Source of the DNA: Pyropia haitanensis
Lineage: Eukaryota > Rhodophyta > Bangiophyceae > Bangiales > Bangiaceae
Length of the DNA: 64,000 bases
Reading direction: 5' to 3'
Assembly (NCBI GenBank): GCA_008729055.1
Contig: SDUX01000010.1
Coordinates: 1,813,090 to 1,877,089 of the forward strand
The position numbers and the translations under genes were made by a program. The notes beneath the pieces were generated by a model, which had not been told where the DNA came from, did not search any database, and saw only the letters and a program-made list of their open reading frames with translations. Shown here one piece after another: positions 21,981 to 32,841 of this stretch (the stretch's first letter is position 1; each line of letters starts with the position of its first letter).

Positions 21981-24390
21981 ACGGCCGCCACCACCCGCCG
22001 CCGCGGCGGCCACGCCACCGGCGGCTGCCGAGGGCGAGCCCAGGAGGGCGCGCGCCGTCGCCGGCAGGGGTGCGGCGGCCACCCGTCCTCCCCCCCCTCC
22101 CCCCCCCCCCCCCGCCGCCGCCTCGTCTCGCACAGCGGTCGGCCGCGGCTGTGGGTGGGGCGCCCCCGCCGCGTCGGGGAGGCGGCACGGCCAGCGGAGG
22201 GGGCGGCGGCGGGGGGGGGGGGGGGCCACCGTGCCGCCGCCGCCGCCGCCGCCCGTGCGGCCCGCGACGGGCGCCGCGGCGTGGGCGCCACCGCCGCCGC
22301 GGGTGGCGGCCGCCCGCGGCTCTCCCGCCGCTGCGCCGGGTGCCCCGCGCGTGGGGGCGTGGGCGGGACCCGCGCCCGGTCAGTGGGGCACGTACTGTTC
22401 TCGTCTGCCCGCGGCCGCGGCGGCGCACCCCCCATCCGTTTGCTCCAGAGGGAGCTCCCTGTCCTTTGTCAGCCCCCCGGCGCGGACGTTCTTCGCCTTT
22501 CCACTGACGCGGTGCGCCGCGCGGGGTGAACACGCACGCATTCGCGCCGCGGCGCGGCCGCCGCTGTTTGCTCACGGGCGCAGGGGTCGCGTCCCCCCCC
22601 ATGCACACGCGAGTCCTCCCCCCCCCCATCGCCCCCCATGGCCCTCACCCCCCTCCCTCACCGCCGCCTCCATCACGTCGTGTCCCCCTCTCTCACAACG
22701 CAGCGTTTCCTCCCGCCACCATGCGTCCTCCCCGCGTGTGCATGGCGCTCCTCCCCTCGCCTGCCCTGCCTCGCGCCGCATGGCTCCCCCACCACGCAGC
22801 GTTTCTCTCCACTGCTGCGCAGCGTTTCTCTGACCACCGCCGCGCGGCGTGCTCGTCTCCATCCCCCCTTCCCTCCCGCGTCCCCAGACCCCTGCGCTGT
22901 CCCGGCCCCCCATTCCCCCTCCCACCCACCCCCGAGAAGTCTCTCACTTGCAAGCAACTGGCAGGCCCCCCCCCCCTCTGCGGCCGCGCCACCGCCGCCA
23001 CGGCCTGTGGCCACCATCACTCCTTTCCGCCGCCGCCGCGGCCATCACCGCCACCGCCACCGCCACCGCCACCGCCACCGCCACCGCCACCGCCACCGCC
23101 GCCACTGTCGTCGTGCTCCCCGCCAGCGATACCGCCCGACGCTATCGCTGTCACTGCTGCGGCCACGGTCGTCACCGCGGCAGCCGCCGCCGCCACGGTC
23201 GCGGCGCGCGGCGCGCGGTCGGCAGTGCCGACAGGCGGGAGGTCGTCGCCGGCGGCGATGGCCGTGGCGACGCCGGCCGCCGCGGTGACGGCGTGTGGCG
23301 ACCAGCGGCGGTGGCGCCCGTTGGGGGGCGCCGGCAGCCGCGGCACAGGGCGAGGGGGGCGGGCGCGTCTGCCCTCCCCACGGGCACGACCGGGCGGCGC
23401 GGCCGCCGCCGGCGCCGCGTCCCACCCCGCGCACGCGCTGCGCCCCCCCTCGCATCATCTCAGTCCGGCCAGCGTCGCCTGCCAGGCGCGCTCAGCCCCC
23501 AGCACCTTGCCCGCCGCGGACGGTGGTGGGGGAGGCACCTCTCCGGGAAGGGGGCGGCGGCGGCCGCAGGCCGTCTGGGGCGCGCGCGGGGGCCGGCCGT
23601 GCCACCCCCGTCCCCCCCGCGTCCCACGCGCAGGCGCAGGGCGGCCTTTTGGGTGCGCAGCCACCAATGAGATGCTCGGGAGCACGGCACTGGCGCGTCA
23701 GCAAAAACAAACGCCTGGAGAACGAACGAGGCACCGATCTGCCGACCGCAGGCGCTTCGTTATGCTGTTCTTTCTTCTTGTCCTGTTGTCTCATGGGGCC
23801 TCATCGTGCAGCAAGCCGCGGAAGCCGGACGGCCGCAAAAGAACGTTAGTCCAGGACGTGGGCAGTAGTAGGTGTACCCCCTGCCTCTCTGTCTTGTCTC
23901 CTGTCGCGGCGGCGCTTCGAGCCACTCCCAGACGCCCACTGTGGCCGAGGGACATCAAGACGCTTGCCTCTTCCCCTCCCACGCCTCGTAGTCACCGGCC
24001 GCCGGCCTGTCGGCAGCTCATTACCGCCGCCCGCCACGGCCCCCGGATTGCAGGCCCCGCCGGCGGAGCCCACAACTCACTCTCCGTTTTCACTGTCACT
24101 GTACGCGGGACACTGGCATCCGCAGCGCTCCCCCCCCCACCGCCACCCCCCCCTCACCCGGAGCGCTTCCCCCTCCCCCCCCCCCCCCCCCCTTCCACCA
24201 AGGAAGTGTCCGCTTGGCAGCCGGCGCCCCTGCCGCGGCGGCGCGTCAAAAATTCACCGCCCGCGCCGCCCCGTCGCCGCCCGTCGGCTGCCGACCGGCG
24301 TGGCCGCGTGGCCCCCCCCCCGCCCAGGCCGCCGCGGCGGCCGCCGCCGTGGCAGTCGGCGTGCCGCGGCGGCCGCCGTGGGGGTGGATC

Positions 24391-24430
<40 letters not shown>

Positions 24431-25440
24431 GTCACGTTTCCCCCGGTTTCCCATCGGCAGCCCAACGCGCCGCGCGATGGCTACCGGCCCATCGGAATGG
24501 GCCTTCGATGGCTTCCGGACTGGCCCAGTTTGGCCTAACGCGCAGGCCATCGACTGCCTCTGGCGATGGGCTCGTTTCTCACCCCGGAGCTGGCGACGAG
24601 ACCCCTCCCGCGACTAAAACTCGTGAGGGCGCCCGTGTCACTGGCGTGTCGCGGGGTGACGGCCAACAGTCCTACGCTCTCATTGGACCGTTAAAGAAAC
24701 AACTTACCCAAGACATTTAAAACTTAATCCAAGTGCCTAAGTTCAGGCGCGGAGATAGGACTTGGCTACCTCTGACCTGGTCACGGCCACCGCGACCATT
24801 TGGCAATGCGGGTTGCTGCCGTGCCCACACAGCTTCCCGGTTGCTTCGCTAGCCCACGCTACCTTTTCTTGCCCGCTGCGTACGAAGGGCAAGCCGGCCG
24901 CTAAAGCGACGGCGGGCCAGCGTGGCGGGCGCAACACCGCTCATGAAGCGGCAGCACAGGGGTAGCGGCAGCGAGGGGGGCGACGGCACAGACAGCACCG
25001 ACAAGCGCTGTCATGGCGGTGCGCGAGAGAGATGCCGTCGAGGAACATGGCGGATAGGGGGCCACGCGGGCCCGCGGCTGCAGCCATTGTCACTATAGCC
25101 CGAATCCGCTACACAAGGCCTACACAGCCCACACACATACACACCTCGCTTGTACAAGTCAACAGTGTCCCACAAGTCATACTTGGATCCGCGAGACGCG
25201 ACTGCTTTACAGCTCGGGTGTCTCCTCTCTGGACACCCCGAGCCGCCTGGGGCATGTACGGGGGGCCCCTTGTGCCTCGCTATGTCCACTCACGAACGGC
25301 TCGTCGCCACGTGGTGGGCCTGTGACTGGGCGAGTTCGGGAGCTCCCCGCACTTCGACGATCACGCGGCCGCGCGTGACGTGCCGCGAGGTTGCCGAGTG
25401 ACAATCTCGCGGGCAGCAAATTACGGAAGGCGTTGCAGCG
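21439..25440. other. Long low-complexity region, no gene recognised
   Basis: Contains a (CGT)n run at about 21718-21742, CCG/CCA runs (21950-22000, 23040-23100), C homopolymers and repeated GCGTTTC motifs near 22707, 22799 and 22821. The minus frame at 23017-23346 (AVTAAAGVATAIAAGDD..., then a Gly run) could be part of an unrecognised protein, but it lacks an ATG. A 30-bp block near 24280-24312 recurs near 38145. Nothing is confidently coding. Confidence 0.35.
23039..23102. repeat. (CCACCG)n microsatellite
   Basis: About ten near-perfect tandem copies of the hexamer CACCGC. Confidence 0.85.
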
Positions 25441-26436
25441 TCAGCACTCTTCATGGAACACTTGGATGCACCCCAAGTAAGGGGAGGGGGGGAGGTTCGG
25501 GCTCATCAACCAATAGGCAGGTCGCAGACGTGACAAATTAGTGCATCGATCAGACTTGCCTTCCAAGGCTTCGGAGTCGATCACCACATTCTTCTTCGAG
25601 AAGGTCCGATCCCAACGTCTCAGAATCGAGACGCCGCGCGCCCTGGAGCTTGAGTCGCAGGCCGTGCCGTAGACTGGCTTCCAACCGCCGCTTGCCGTCT
25701 CACACCGAGTTGGCACGGTCCCCCACGCTGACGCGCGCCTGCACGCACGCCCCTCGCCTCTCTCCCCGCGAGGCTCCCGATGACCTTCCACTTGCTCGAG
25801 TCGACATCGATCATCGGCGGCATCGCTGTAGGTGCTCGGGTCCTCGTCTGTCCAACCGTTGGGCAAGGTTATGGGAGATGTGAAGCGCCAGCACGAGTTC
25901 TTGATGACTCGCCGGGGTCCCGAGCAGCTGGAGGGAATGGACGCGCGTATCTGTTTGTGCATCTGTGCCTCGTACTGCATGAGTGGCATCATGGTGTCTA
26001 ACTGTGTGTTTAGGCCGTTTACTCCTGCCTCCAGCCGCGGGTGTGCCAATAGATACACGTTTATATATTGGCTCGGCCGGGTGCGTGTGTGTCCAAAGAT
26101 CGCCACAGCAAGCCGGCCAAACCTTGGGCGCGAGAATGTGCTCGCGCCCAGAACAAGAGAGGGCAAACAGCGTGCCCCGCAAAGGAGGCAGGCAAGAAAA
26201 AGCACTCGCCCACGGTGAGTCTCACGCGGGCGCCAAGCCGGGAAGGTGGGAGGGAGCGTCTCGCGCAGCGCCGAGAGCGCTGGCGCGAGGGCAAACGAAC
26301 GTGCCGGCCGTCGGCGGCCGGCGGTCCCCCCCGCGCCCCCAGCTGATATCCCCCCCGCCCCTGGCTGGAGCGGCGGAGATCCTCCGCCCGTGGAGGGCGG
26401 GGACAGCTGGCCGGTCGGCGGCTCCCAATCCGCCAC
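25441..26436 (-). other. 331-codon open frame in a lower-GC island, unrecognised
   Basis: Unusually long open frame for its lower GC, so less likely to be chance than others here. It contains protein-like stretches (QLDTMMPLMQYEAQMHKQIR; NGWTDEDPSTYSDAADD), and an overlapping frame has MPPMIDVDSSKWKVIGSLAG near 25823, which could be a frame-shifted continuation. There is no ATG at its 5' end and no recognised domain. It could be a decayed transposon gene or part of a gene with introns. Confidence 0.25.
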
Positions 26437-27503
26437 CCCTCACAATTAGAGAGAGAGAAGCAATGTCAATAAGCCCACCCGCTTGGCGCAGACATAACAG
26501 CTTAACACGAACAAACAAGACATAGTGTGTTGCTGCGTGTTTTGGTATTTCTTTTTTTGTTCGTTCTTTGCATGCGTGTGGGTCTTTTGTGCGTGGATCG
26601 GTCAAGAAGACAAGGCATGAACGGGGGCGCTGGTGAAGCTGTGCTGCCTGGAGTTGGTGGACGCATCCAGAGGCAAGAAGTGACGGGATTCGGAGAGAGA
26701 GAGAAGCATTTAGGATGGAAGGCGGGGTCGATGACGGGAGAGAGGCTCAAGATGGGGGGTGCGTTGATGTGGGTGGGGGGGTTGGGTTGCCAAGAGGGTG
26801 GCGACGACGTAAAGCTCTTGTGGGCGGGGGGTGGAGATGTGGGGAAGTGCGAGAGGCGAGCAGGCTTCTCCCCCTCCCCACCGTCAGCGGGAAGGGCGCC
26901 GCTACGGTGGGGCGGTGAGGAGGCTCGCCAACAACAGATACAACAAACAATAAAACGTGCTCTTGACGCCATGTAGGAGCCACGTGACGGGGAGCACAGA
27001 AACGGGGCGGCCGGTGGGCATCACAAACGCAGTTGCCCAGAGGTCCCAGGAAATAGTTGTGCGCCAGCGCTGGCGGCCGCCCTGTATTGATTTTTCCGAG
27101 GACGAATTGCCCTTCCCGTGAGTACCGCAAGTCTCAACTCCTCAACCTGGAGCTGCACTACGGATCCGAGCTCTGTGATTGGCCCAGAAGGCTGTCACGG
27201 CTGACCGTTTGTGACATGGCAGAGCGGTTCCGCCGGTGCACTCGGGCCCACCGGACGCCCATCGGTCCGGTAACCCCTCGACCCCAACAAGGTCCAACAA
27301 AGGGGGTGCGCGTTAGGCGATTTTGCCCCACCGCCGCGCTAACGAAAGTGGTGCGCGATGCATGCCCGGGGACAACGTGACGATGCCTCATGGCGGAATC
27401 CCGGGCCGCAGCCGCGGCCGCGGCGGCCGCCGCCAACGCGGCCGCCACCGCCGCCTCGGCGGGGCCGGCTCGGCCGAGCCGGCGGCCCAAGACGGGAAAC
27501 TCT
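26437..27503. other. Mixed-composition spacer, no gene recognised
   Basis: 26450-27000 is moderately AT-rich, with purine-rich plus-strand sequence. No frame has both an ATG and a recognisable domain. Confidence 0.4.
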
Positions 27504-27527
27504 AGGGTTGACGGGCCCGTCAACCCT
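27504..27527. repeat. Perfect 24-bp palindrome
   Basis: Half-site AGGGTTGACGGG followed directly by its reverse complement. It lies 2 bp left of a triplicated 11-mer. Confidence 0.9.
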
Positions 27528-27529
27528 GG

Positions 27530-27562
27530 CGTCAAGGCTGCGTCAAGGCTGCGTCAAGGCTG
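27530..27562. repeat. 11-bp tandem repeat, three perfect copies
   Basis: CGTCAAGGCTG occurs three times in a row. The reverse-complement core TTGACG also appears in the neighbouring palindrome and near 28062-28076. Confidence 0.9.
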
Positions 27563-27646
27563 CACCCGGAGATTGGCAGTCGGAGATGTACTTCACCGAT
27601 TGGGTATTTTGGGTGTGGACCTCGGAACTGCGGTGGCAGCGCGCAC

Positions 27647-28858
27647 CAGCGCAGTGCCTGCTAAACCGTCTCAAAAAATTCTTGCTTTTCCTTTGCTTGG
27701 GCCGGCCCGCAAGCGGTTGTCACCGTCTGTTTCGACAGTGTGAGCCCCGGTTTTTCTCAGATTTTTTGTTTTTCATTTACATGGGTGCCTTTCGGTCCAT
27801 CGACGGAGTTCATCTCATACGGACAGAAGCGCATGGAGCTCAGCTGTCTGACTATAGAAAATCACCGATGGCGACGGACCGAAACGCTTCACTGCAGGGC
27901 TCCATGCAATCCTCACCTTGGGACGTTTGCAATGACCGCAAGGTGGCTTGCGGTCGCCGCAAACCATCTTGCGGAGTCGCCTCTGCATGGGCCATTGCGG
28001 CGAAAATCTCCCGCACTCTGCGGGGCCCGGTGGTAAGAAAAGTGACGTCGAGGGAGACGCCTTGACGAGGCGCTTGACGACCCGGCTTGGGCGGATGGCG
28101 TAGCGCGAAGGGGTGGCGCCCTCTTCCCCCCCCCCCTCCACTCCGCTCACCCGCTTCTCTGCCCGCAGGTAGCCCCCTTACCTTCACTCCCTCACGCCCG
28201 TCCGCTCTCCCCCCGTTCTCGTCCGTGGGGGTCGCAGTGATGACGGCTCTTTGGGGCGCTGCGGAGCGGCAGCCACTGCAGGCTATGGTAACTGGTAACG
28301 GTGGCGCGGTGCGGGGATGGTGCCCGCCGTCAACTTCGCTTCAGCCGATAGTAGCTCCCTCTCCCGCCTCCCCCTTCCCTCAGCACGCCTCCGCTTCCCC
28401 CTCGCTCTCGACAGGAGGTATCGCCATGGAAGCGGCATCCACTGAGGCGTAGAAGCCGGACCCTGATTGCCTGCGGCAGGAGGTGGAAATACTCCGCCTT
28501 GAGGTGTGCGGCTCGACTGCGGTGCTGTTGCAGGTAAACGAGCAGCTGCTGTCTCAGCGGAAGAGCGAGAACCCGGCGCTGGCCCAGGTAGCCAGGACGG
28601 CCCAGGGCTTCGAACACCTGTTCCGTCCTGGTCTCTGATTGGGTACGCTGCGACGATCGTTGACCGTCGCCGCGTGGGAGATTTCCGCAAAGGGTCGCGC
28701 AAGAATGGCTGACTTGCGGAACAAGCAGACTCCACAGAAAAATCTTGCTTGTCCCGCAGACTGGCTTGCGTGAAAGCAAGGTCCGACGCAAGCCCGCAAG
28801 GGGCCCCGCAACCGAAAAAGCAGGTTTTTTTTGAGACGGTTTAGCAGGCACTGCGCTG
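27647..28858. mobile_element. Inverted-repeat-bounded element, 1.2 kb, possibly hAT-like
   Basis: A 32-bp sequence starting CAGCGCAGTGCCTGC at 27647-27678 recurs as an exact reverse complement at 28827-28858. Weaker similarity continues inward: both arms go on as CTTGCTTTTCC or CCTGCTTTTTC and then CGCAAG-rich DNA. CCGCAAG/CTTGCGG motifs are scattered through the element (near 27717, 27934, 27946, 27957, 28720, 28796), as expected of subterminal transposase sites. No transposase is recognisable. The CAG...CTG ends recall hAT elements, but I see no 8-bp target duplication, so the class is uncertain. Confidence 0.65.
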
Positions 28859-29755
28859 CAGGGCGGCGCTGCCGCCGCCGCTCCCGCCACCGCCGCCCCC
28901 GCAGGCGGCTGCCCCTGCCCCCCCCGCCGCTGCCACGGTCGCAGCCGGGTGCCCCCGCCGACGTGTCCGCGGGTGCCCCCGCCCCCACCGCGGCTGCTGC
29001 CGCTCCCCCCGCGGCTGCGCCGCCCCCGCCACGGGCAGCCACCCCAGCCCCCCATGCCGCGAGCTGCCCCCCCTGCACCCCTGCCACGCGCTGCGCCCCC
29101 CGCCACCCTGGCCCACACCCGCCGCCACCGCGGCTGCCGCGGCTGCCGCGGCAGGCGGCCGCGGCCGCCGCCGCCGCCGCCGCCGCCGCCCGCCGCCCAC
29201 CGCCGCCGCCGCCGCCGCCGCCGCCGCGGCTGCCGCGGCGGGCGGCCGCGGCCGTCCGCCGCCACCGCCGCCGCCGCCCCCGCCGCCGCCGTCGCCGCCC
29301 CCGCCGCCGGCCGCCACCGCCGCCGCCGCCCCCGCCGCGGCAGCCGCGGCGGGCGGCCGCGGCCGCCCGCCACCGCCGCCTCCGCCCCCGCCACTGCGGG
29401 CAGCTGCTGGCCCGGCTGCCGCCCCCTCCGCCGCGGCCCGCACCGCGGCCGCCCCCACCGGGTTGCTGCCGCCCGGCTGCCGCTGCCGCCGCCGCCGTTG
29501 CTGCCGGCCGCCACCAGCGGGCTGCCGCGGCCAGCGGGCTACCGCCGCCTGCCTTTCGCCGTCAATCGCGGGCTTCCTTTGTCGGCTGCCTCTGCCGCCA
29601 CCGCTCGCTATCGCCGCTGCCGCGGCCCCCCCCGCCGCAGTGGCGGCTGGCGCTGCCGCCCTCGCCCTCGCGGCGGCGGCAATGGCTGCCGCCGCCGCCC
29701 CCTCCCGCCGCTGCCCCCGTGGCAGCAGCGGCCGCCACCATGCGGGGGGAGGGGT
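28859..29755. repeat. CCG-rich minisatellite-like tract
   Basis: Nearly 900 bp of CCG/CCGC and GCTGCCG repeats. A block ending GGCGGCCGCGGCC recurs near 29152, 29243 and 29350, which suggests imperfect units of about 90-110 bp. Both strands are open here only because stop codons cannot occur in such sequence. Confidence 0.6.
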
Positions 29756-31153
29756 GACCAGCCACGCTGCTTGCACGCAGAGGTATTTGAAAAAACTTAC
29801 AAGCCGCGATTATTTGATGTGGATACAAAAGTACACACACCTCAGACTTGATACACATCTCGCGGCCTGTTTGGCGAATCTAGTGTCCCGTACGTCTGGT
29901 CTGATAAGCTGTCACACGATTTGAACTGCGAATATGTAACAATCAATACTAAAGTTACTCCTGATGGACATGAGAGTACCACATTTGGAAGAACACCCAT
30001 CCTGGTCAACGACTGGCAACTCCCCAACTGCTGAAGCGCCGGCGTCCGACGCCCCCCTCCACCCCGCCCGGTCGCCCGCTTCACCATTTCCTGGCCACCC
30101 AGCACGCCAGGTGGATACACAAGCCAGTTTTACTTGTTCTATTCAGTTGTGCGTGCGGGTCTGCACACGTCTGGTAGAGCAGAGCCCCCAAAGAACCCAT
30201 GAACGGACATAATGCAATCACCATTCCCCTCGGTTACGCCGCTCGGGGGCGCTGCTGACGGAGAAACAATGTCTAGATCTGAGAGATGTAGTTTTTGAAG
30301 GATGAGAGCACTGTGGGGCGTTGGACGGCCTGTCGCGGCTACCTGTCCAGAATGGACACTTTGGGGGTCTGTATGACCTACTTCCCGACGTTTGCGAAAC
30401 CTTCTGAGCACATAGCCGTGCTCAGCGATGTCGGTTTAATCGATTCTGCTCTGACTTAGTTCGATGGGAACAGCTTGAGAAAATTTTGCTGCACTTTCTG
30501 AAACGCGTTGTAGCGGGGTGTGACGCGTTGCACCAAAGTGTGCGCAGGGCACTTCACCACGTGCAACGCGAGTCAGGGACCACTTCACAAACTGTTCTGA
30601 AGCATGCATGATCACACACCATAGGTGGCCTTGACATCCTGCATGTACCCACTCTGTGTCAAACAGGCTGGAGAGGAGGACGCATGGCCTAGCCCCACCG
30701 GCGGCTGCCGCAGCCCCGTCCCGCGCCACGTCTGCCGGACCACCGCCCCCCCCCACGCGCTGGCGCGCGCGGCACCAACCTAGTTTCTGCAACCAAGAAA
30801 CAGAATGAGCGCCACAGGCGGAGGGGGGGGAACGAGAAACTGGATGACGGCCAGCCAGTCTCGGCGCCACCGCTGGTGTACAACCGCAACAGCCGCAGAG
30901 ACAGGAACTGTCGTCGCAGCCGCCGCCACCGACGCAGACGTAGTGGAGGGGGCACCAGTCCTGGAGGGGGCCTACCCTGTGGCGTTTGGGGCGGCGTGCG
31001 AGTGCCGGCGGGCTGACTGACCCGGGTCGCTATTGGGCACCCGCGGCCCCGACCACAGTGCCTTGGATTGTACAGTGTTAAGTCTGCCGGCGGCGTAATA
31101 AATACGTGAGATCACGCCCCACGTCACGCCCTTTTCTGCTGGGGCGTGATGAG
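29756..31153. other. Lower-GC spacer, no gene recognised
   Basis: AT-richer than the flanks. Short open frames only, no motif recognised. Confidence 0.45.
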
Positions 31154-31220
31154 TGATCACGTAAAAAACGTGCATGTGATCACGTAAAACGTGACTTCGG
31201 AATCACGTAAAGGGCGTGAA
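31154..31220. repeat. 23-bp repeat carrying (TG)ATCACGTAAA
   Basis: TGATCACGTAAA occurs at 31154 and 31177, and AATCACGTAAA at 31201, spaced 23-24 bp apart and each followed by a CGTG-containing tail. Related ATCACGCCCC and CACGTCACGC motifs lie just upstream (31110-31132). Confidence 0.7.
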
Positions 31221-32841
31221 GTACAAGCGTACCGCCGAGGTACTCAGCAGCGTGGAGCCGTTGACCGGGCTGCGGCAGCACAGGAGCGGACTTGGCGAGC
31301 ACGGCCAAGAGGGCTGGCGCGTGGCAACGTTTGGCCCCACCTGTCTGTGGCGAGGGGCGCGGCGTGGCCCGCCTTAGAGCAAATCCACTAACGTCGTTCC
31401 GACCTTCCACTTAAGCCTTAAACGGCAGCCACGTGTACTATTGAGCGTCCGCTAATTTTTATATATCCTGCCGTCGTGCATCAAACTTTCTCATACCCTG
31501 CCTGGGTCTGTCCGCGGTCGCCCTGGATGGCGGGTTTCCTTGGACGGCCAGCCCGGCGGCGGTGGCGGCGGTGGTCGCGCCACGACGCGCGTGGCGTCTG
31601 CGCCGTTGGACGCCGCGGCCGCGAGCACCTGTTGTGGGCCCCCGCGTGCCCGTCACCGGCGGCCGCGCTGGGTGCGGTCGCCGACACGACGGTCATCCCG
31701 GGATCTTAGTGGCGCCTGTGCATTGGGGGCGCCATTAGGCACGGGGCGGGTACTTTCTCGGCAGCGGTGGCGGCTGCGGTGGCGGGGTAGCGGCGGTGGT
31801 GGCGGTGGCGGTGACGGTGGCGATGGCGGTGGCGGTGGCGGTGACGGTGGCGGCTGCGGTGGCAGTAGCGGCGGTGGTGGCGGTGGCAGTAGCGGCGGTG
31901 GTGGCGGTGGCGGTGGCGGTGGCGGTGGCGGTGGCGGTGGGGGCGGTGGCGGTGGGGGTGGCCCCCACCCATCCCCGGCTGCGTCTGTGCCCGCCGCCCG
32001 CCCGCGTTCGCGTGGCGCGTGCCCCCTCCTGCCGGCCTGCCGGCGGCGTGCCATGCCCGTCCCCCGCTGGCGCCGTGCCCGGCGCACCGGCCGCGCGTCG
32101 TCCGCCGCGGCACCCGCGGCGGCGCTCGCCCTACGGCGTGCCCACCCCCCCTCCACCCGGCAGGCGGCCGCCACCCCCCTCCATCCGGCAGGCGCCACGC
32201 CACGCGCGTGCCGTCGTGCTTCTCCCTTGCGCGGCGGCGGCCGCCGCATCCCCCCATCGCCCCCCTCCCCCGGCACACAGCATCGTCGGCGCCCCCCGCC
32301 GCGACACCCGCCGCGCCACTCCCCGCCGCGCCGCGCCCCACCCCGCCCCACCCCGCCCCGCCCCGCCCCGCCCCGCCCCGCCCCGCCGTCGGCGCCCGCG
32401 GCGGCTGCCTGGCGGTGGTGCTGCCGGCGGCCGCATCGGCAGCCGCCGCGGCTCGGCGGGTGCGCCGCGGGCGGGCGGGGGGGGGGCGCAACAGCGAGGG
32501 GCCGGGGGTGGTGGCCCGGCGCGGGGCGGGCCGCTCACCCCCCCCACCCCCCTGCGTGGCCCGGCGCCGTACGCCCGACGCGGCCCGCCGCCGCTGCCTG
32601 TTTTGTGTGGGGGTGCCCGCTCCCTCTCCAGGGGCCGCCGCTCTGCCCCGGCCGGTGACGCCCTCGCCCCCCCCGCCGCACCCTTTGCCCCCCACACCCG
32701 TTAGCCCTGCCTCCCCCTGCGCAGGCCTCCCCCCCTCTCCCTCCCTCCCCCTCCCGGCCCCCCCCTGGCCCCCTCCCTCCCCCCCCCCCCCGTGTGCGGG
32801 CCGCCCCCCCCCCCCCCATCCTTCGCCCCCACCCACCCGCC
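31221..32841. other. Spacer and presumed 5' region of the PH pseudokinase
   Basis: Contains the GGTGGC microsatellite at 31787-31965 and runs of CCCCG (32338-32385). 32700-32840 is extremely C-rich, pyrimidine-dominated sequence directly before the kinase-like gene. No separate gene is supported. Confidence 0.4.
31787..31965. repeat. GGTGGC/GGCGGT microsatellite
   Basis: About 30 imperfect hexamer copies, with an internal longer duplication of GGCGGTGGTGGCGGTGGCAG near 31868 and 31892. Confidence 0.85.

Noticed and set aside
23039..23102. Regular repeats suggestive of a CRISPR array
   Set aside because: They are uninterrupted hexamer microsatellites without spacers, in eukaryotic DNA.
28831..29776. 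Overlapping long open frames on both strands
   Set aside because: The tract is CCG-repeat DNA that cannot contain stops; the translations are pure Ala/Pro/Arg runs.
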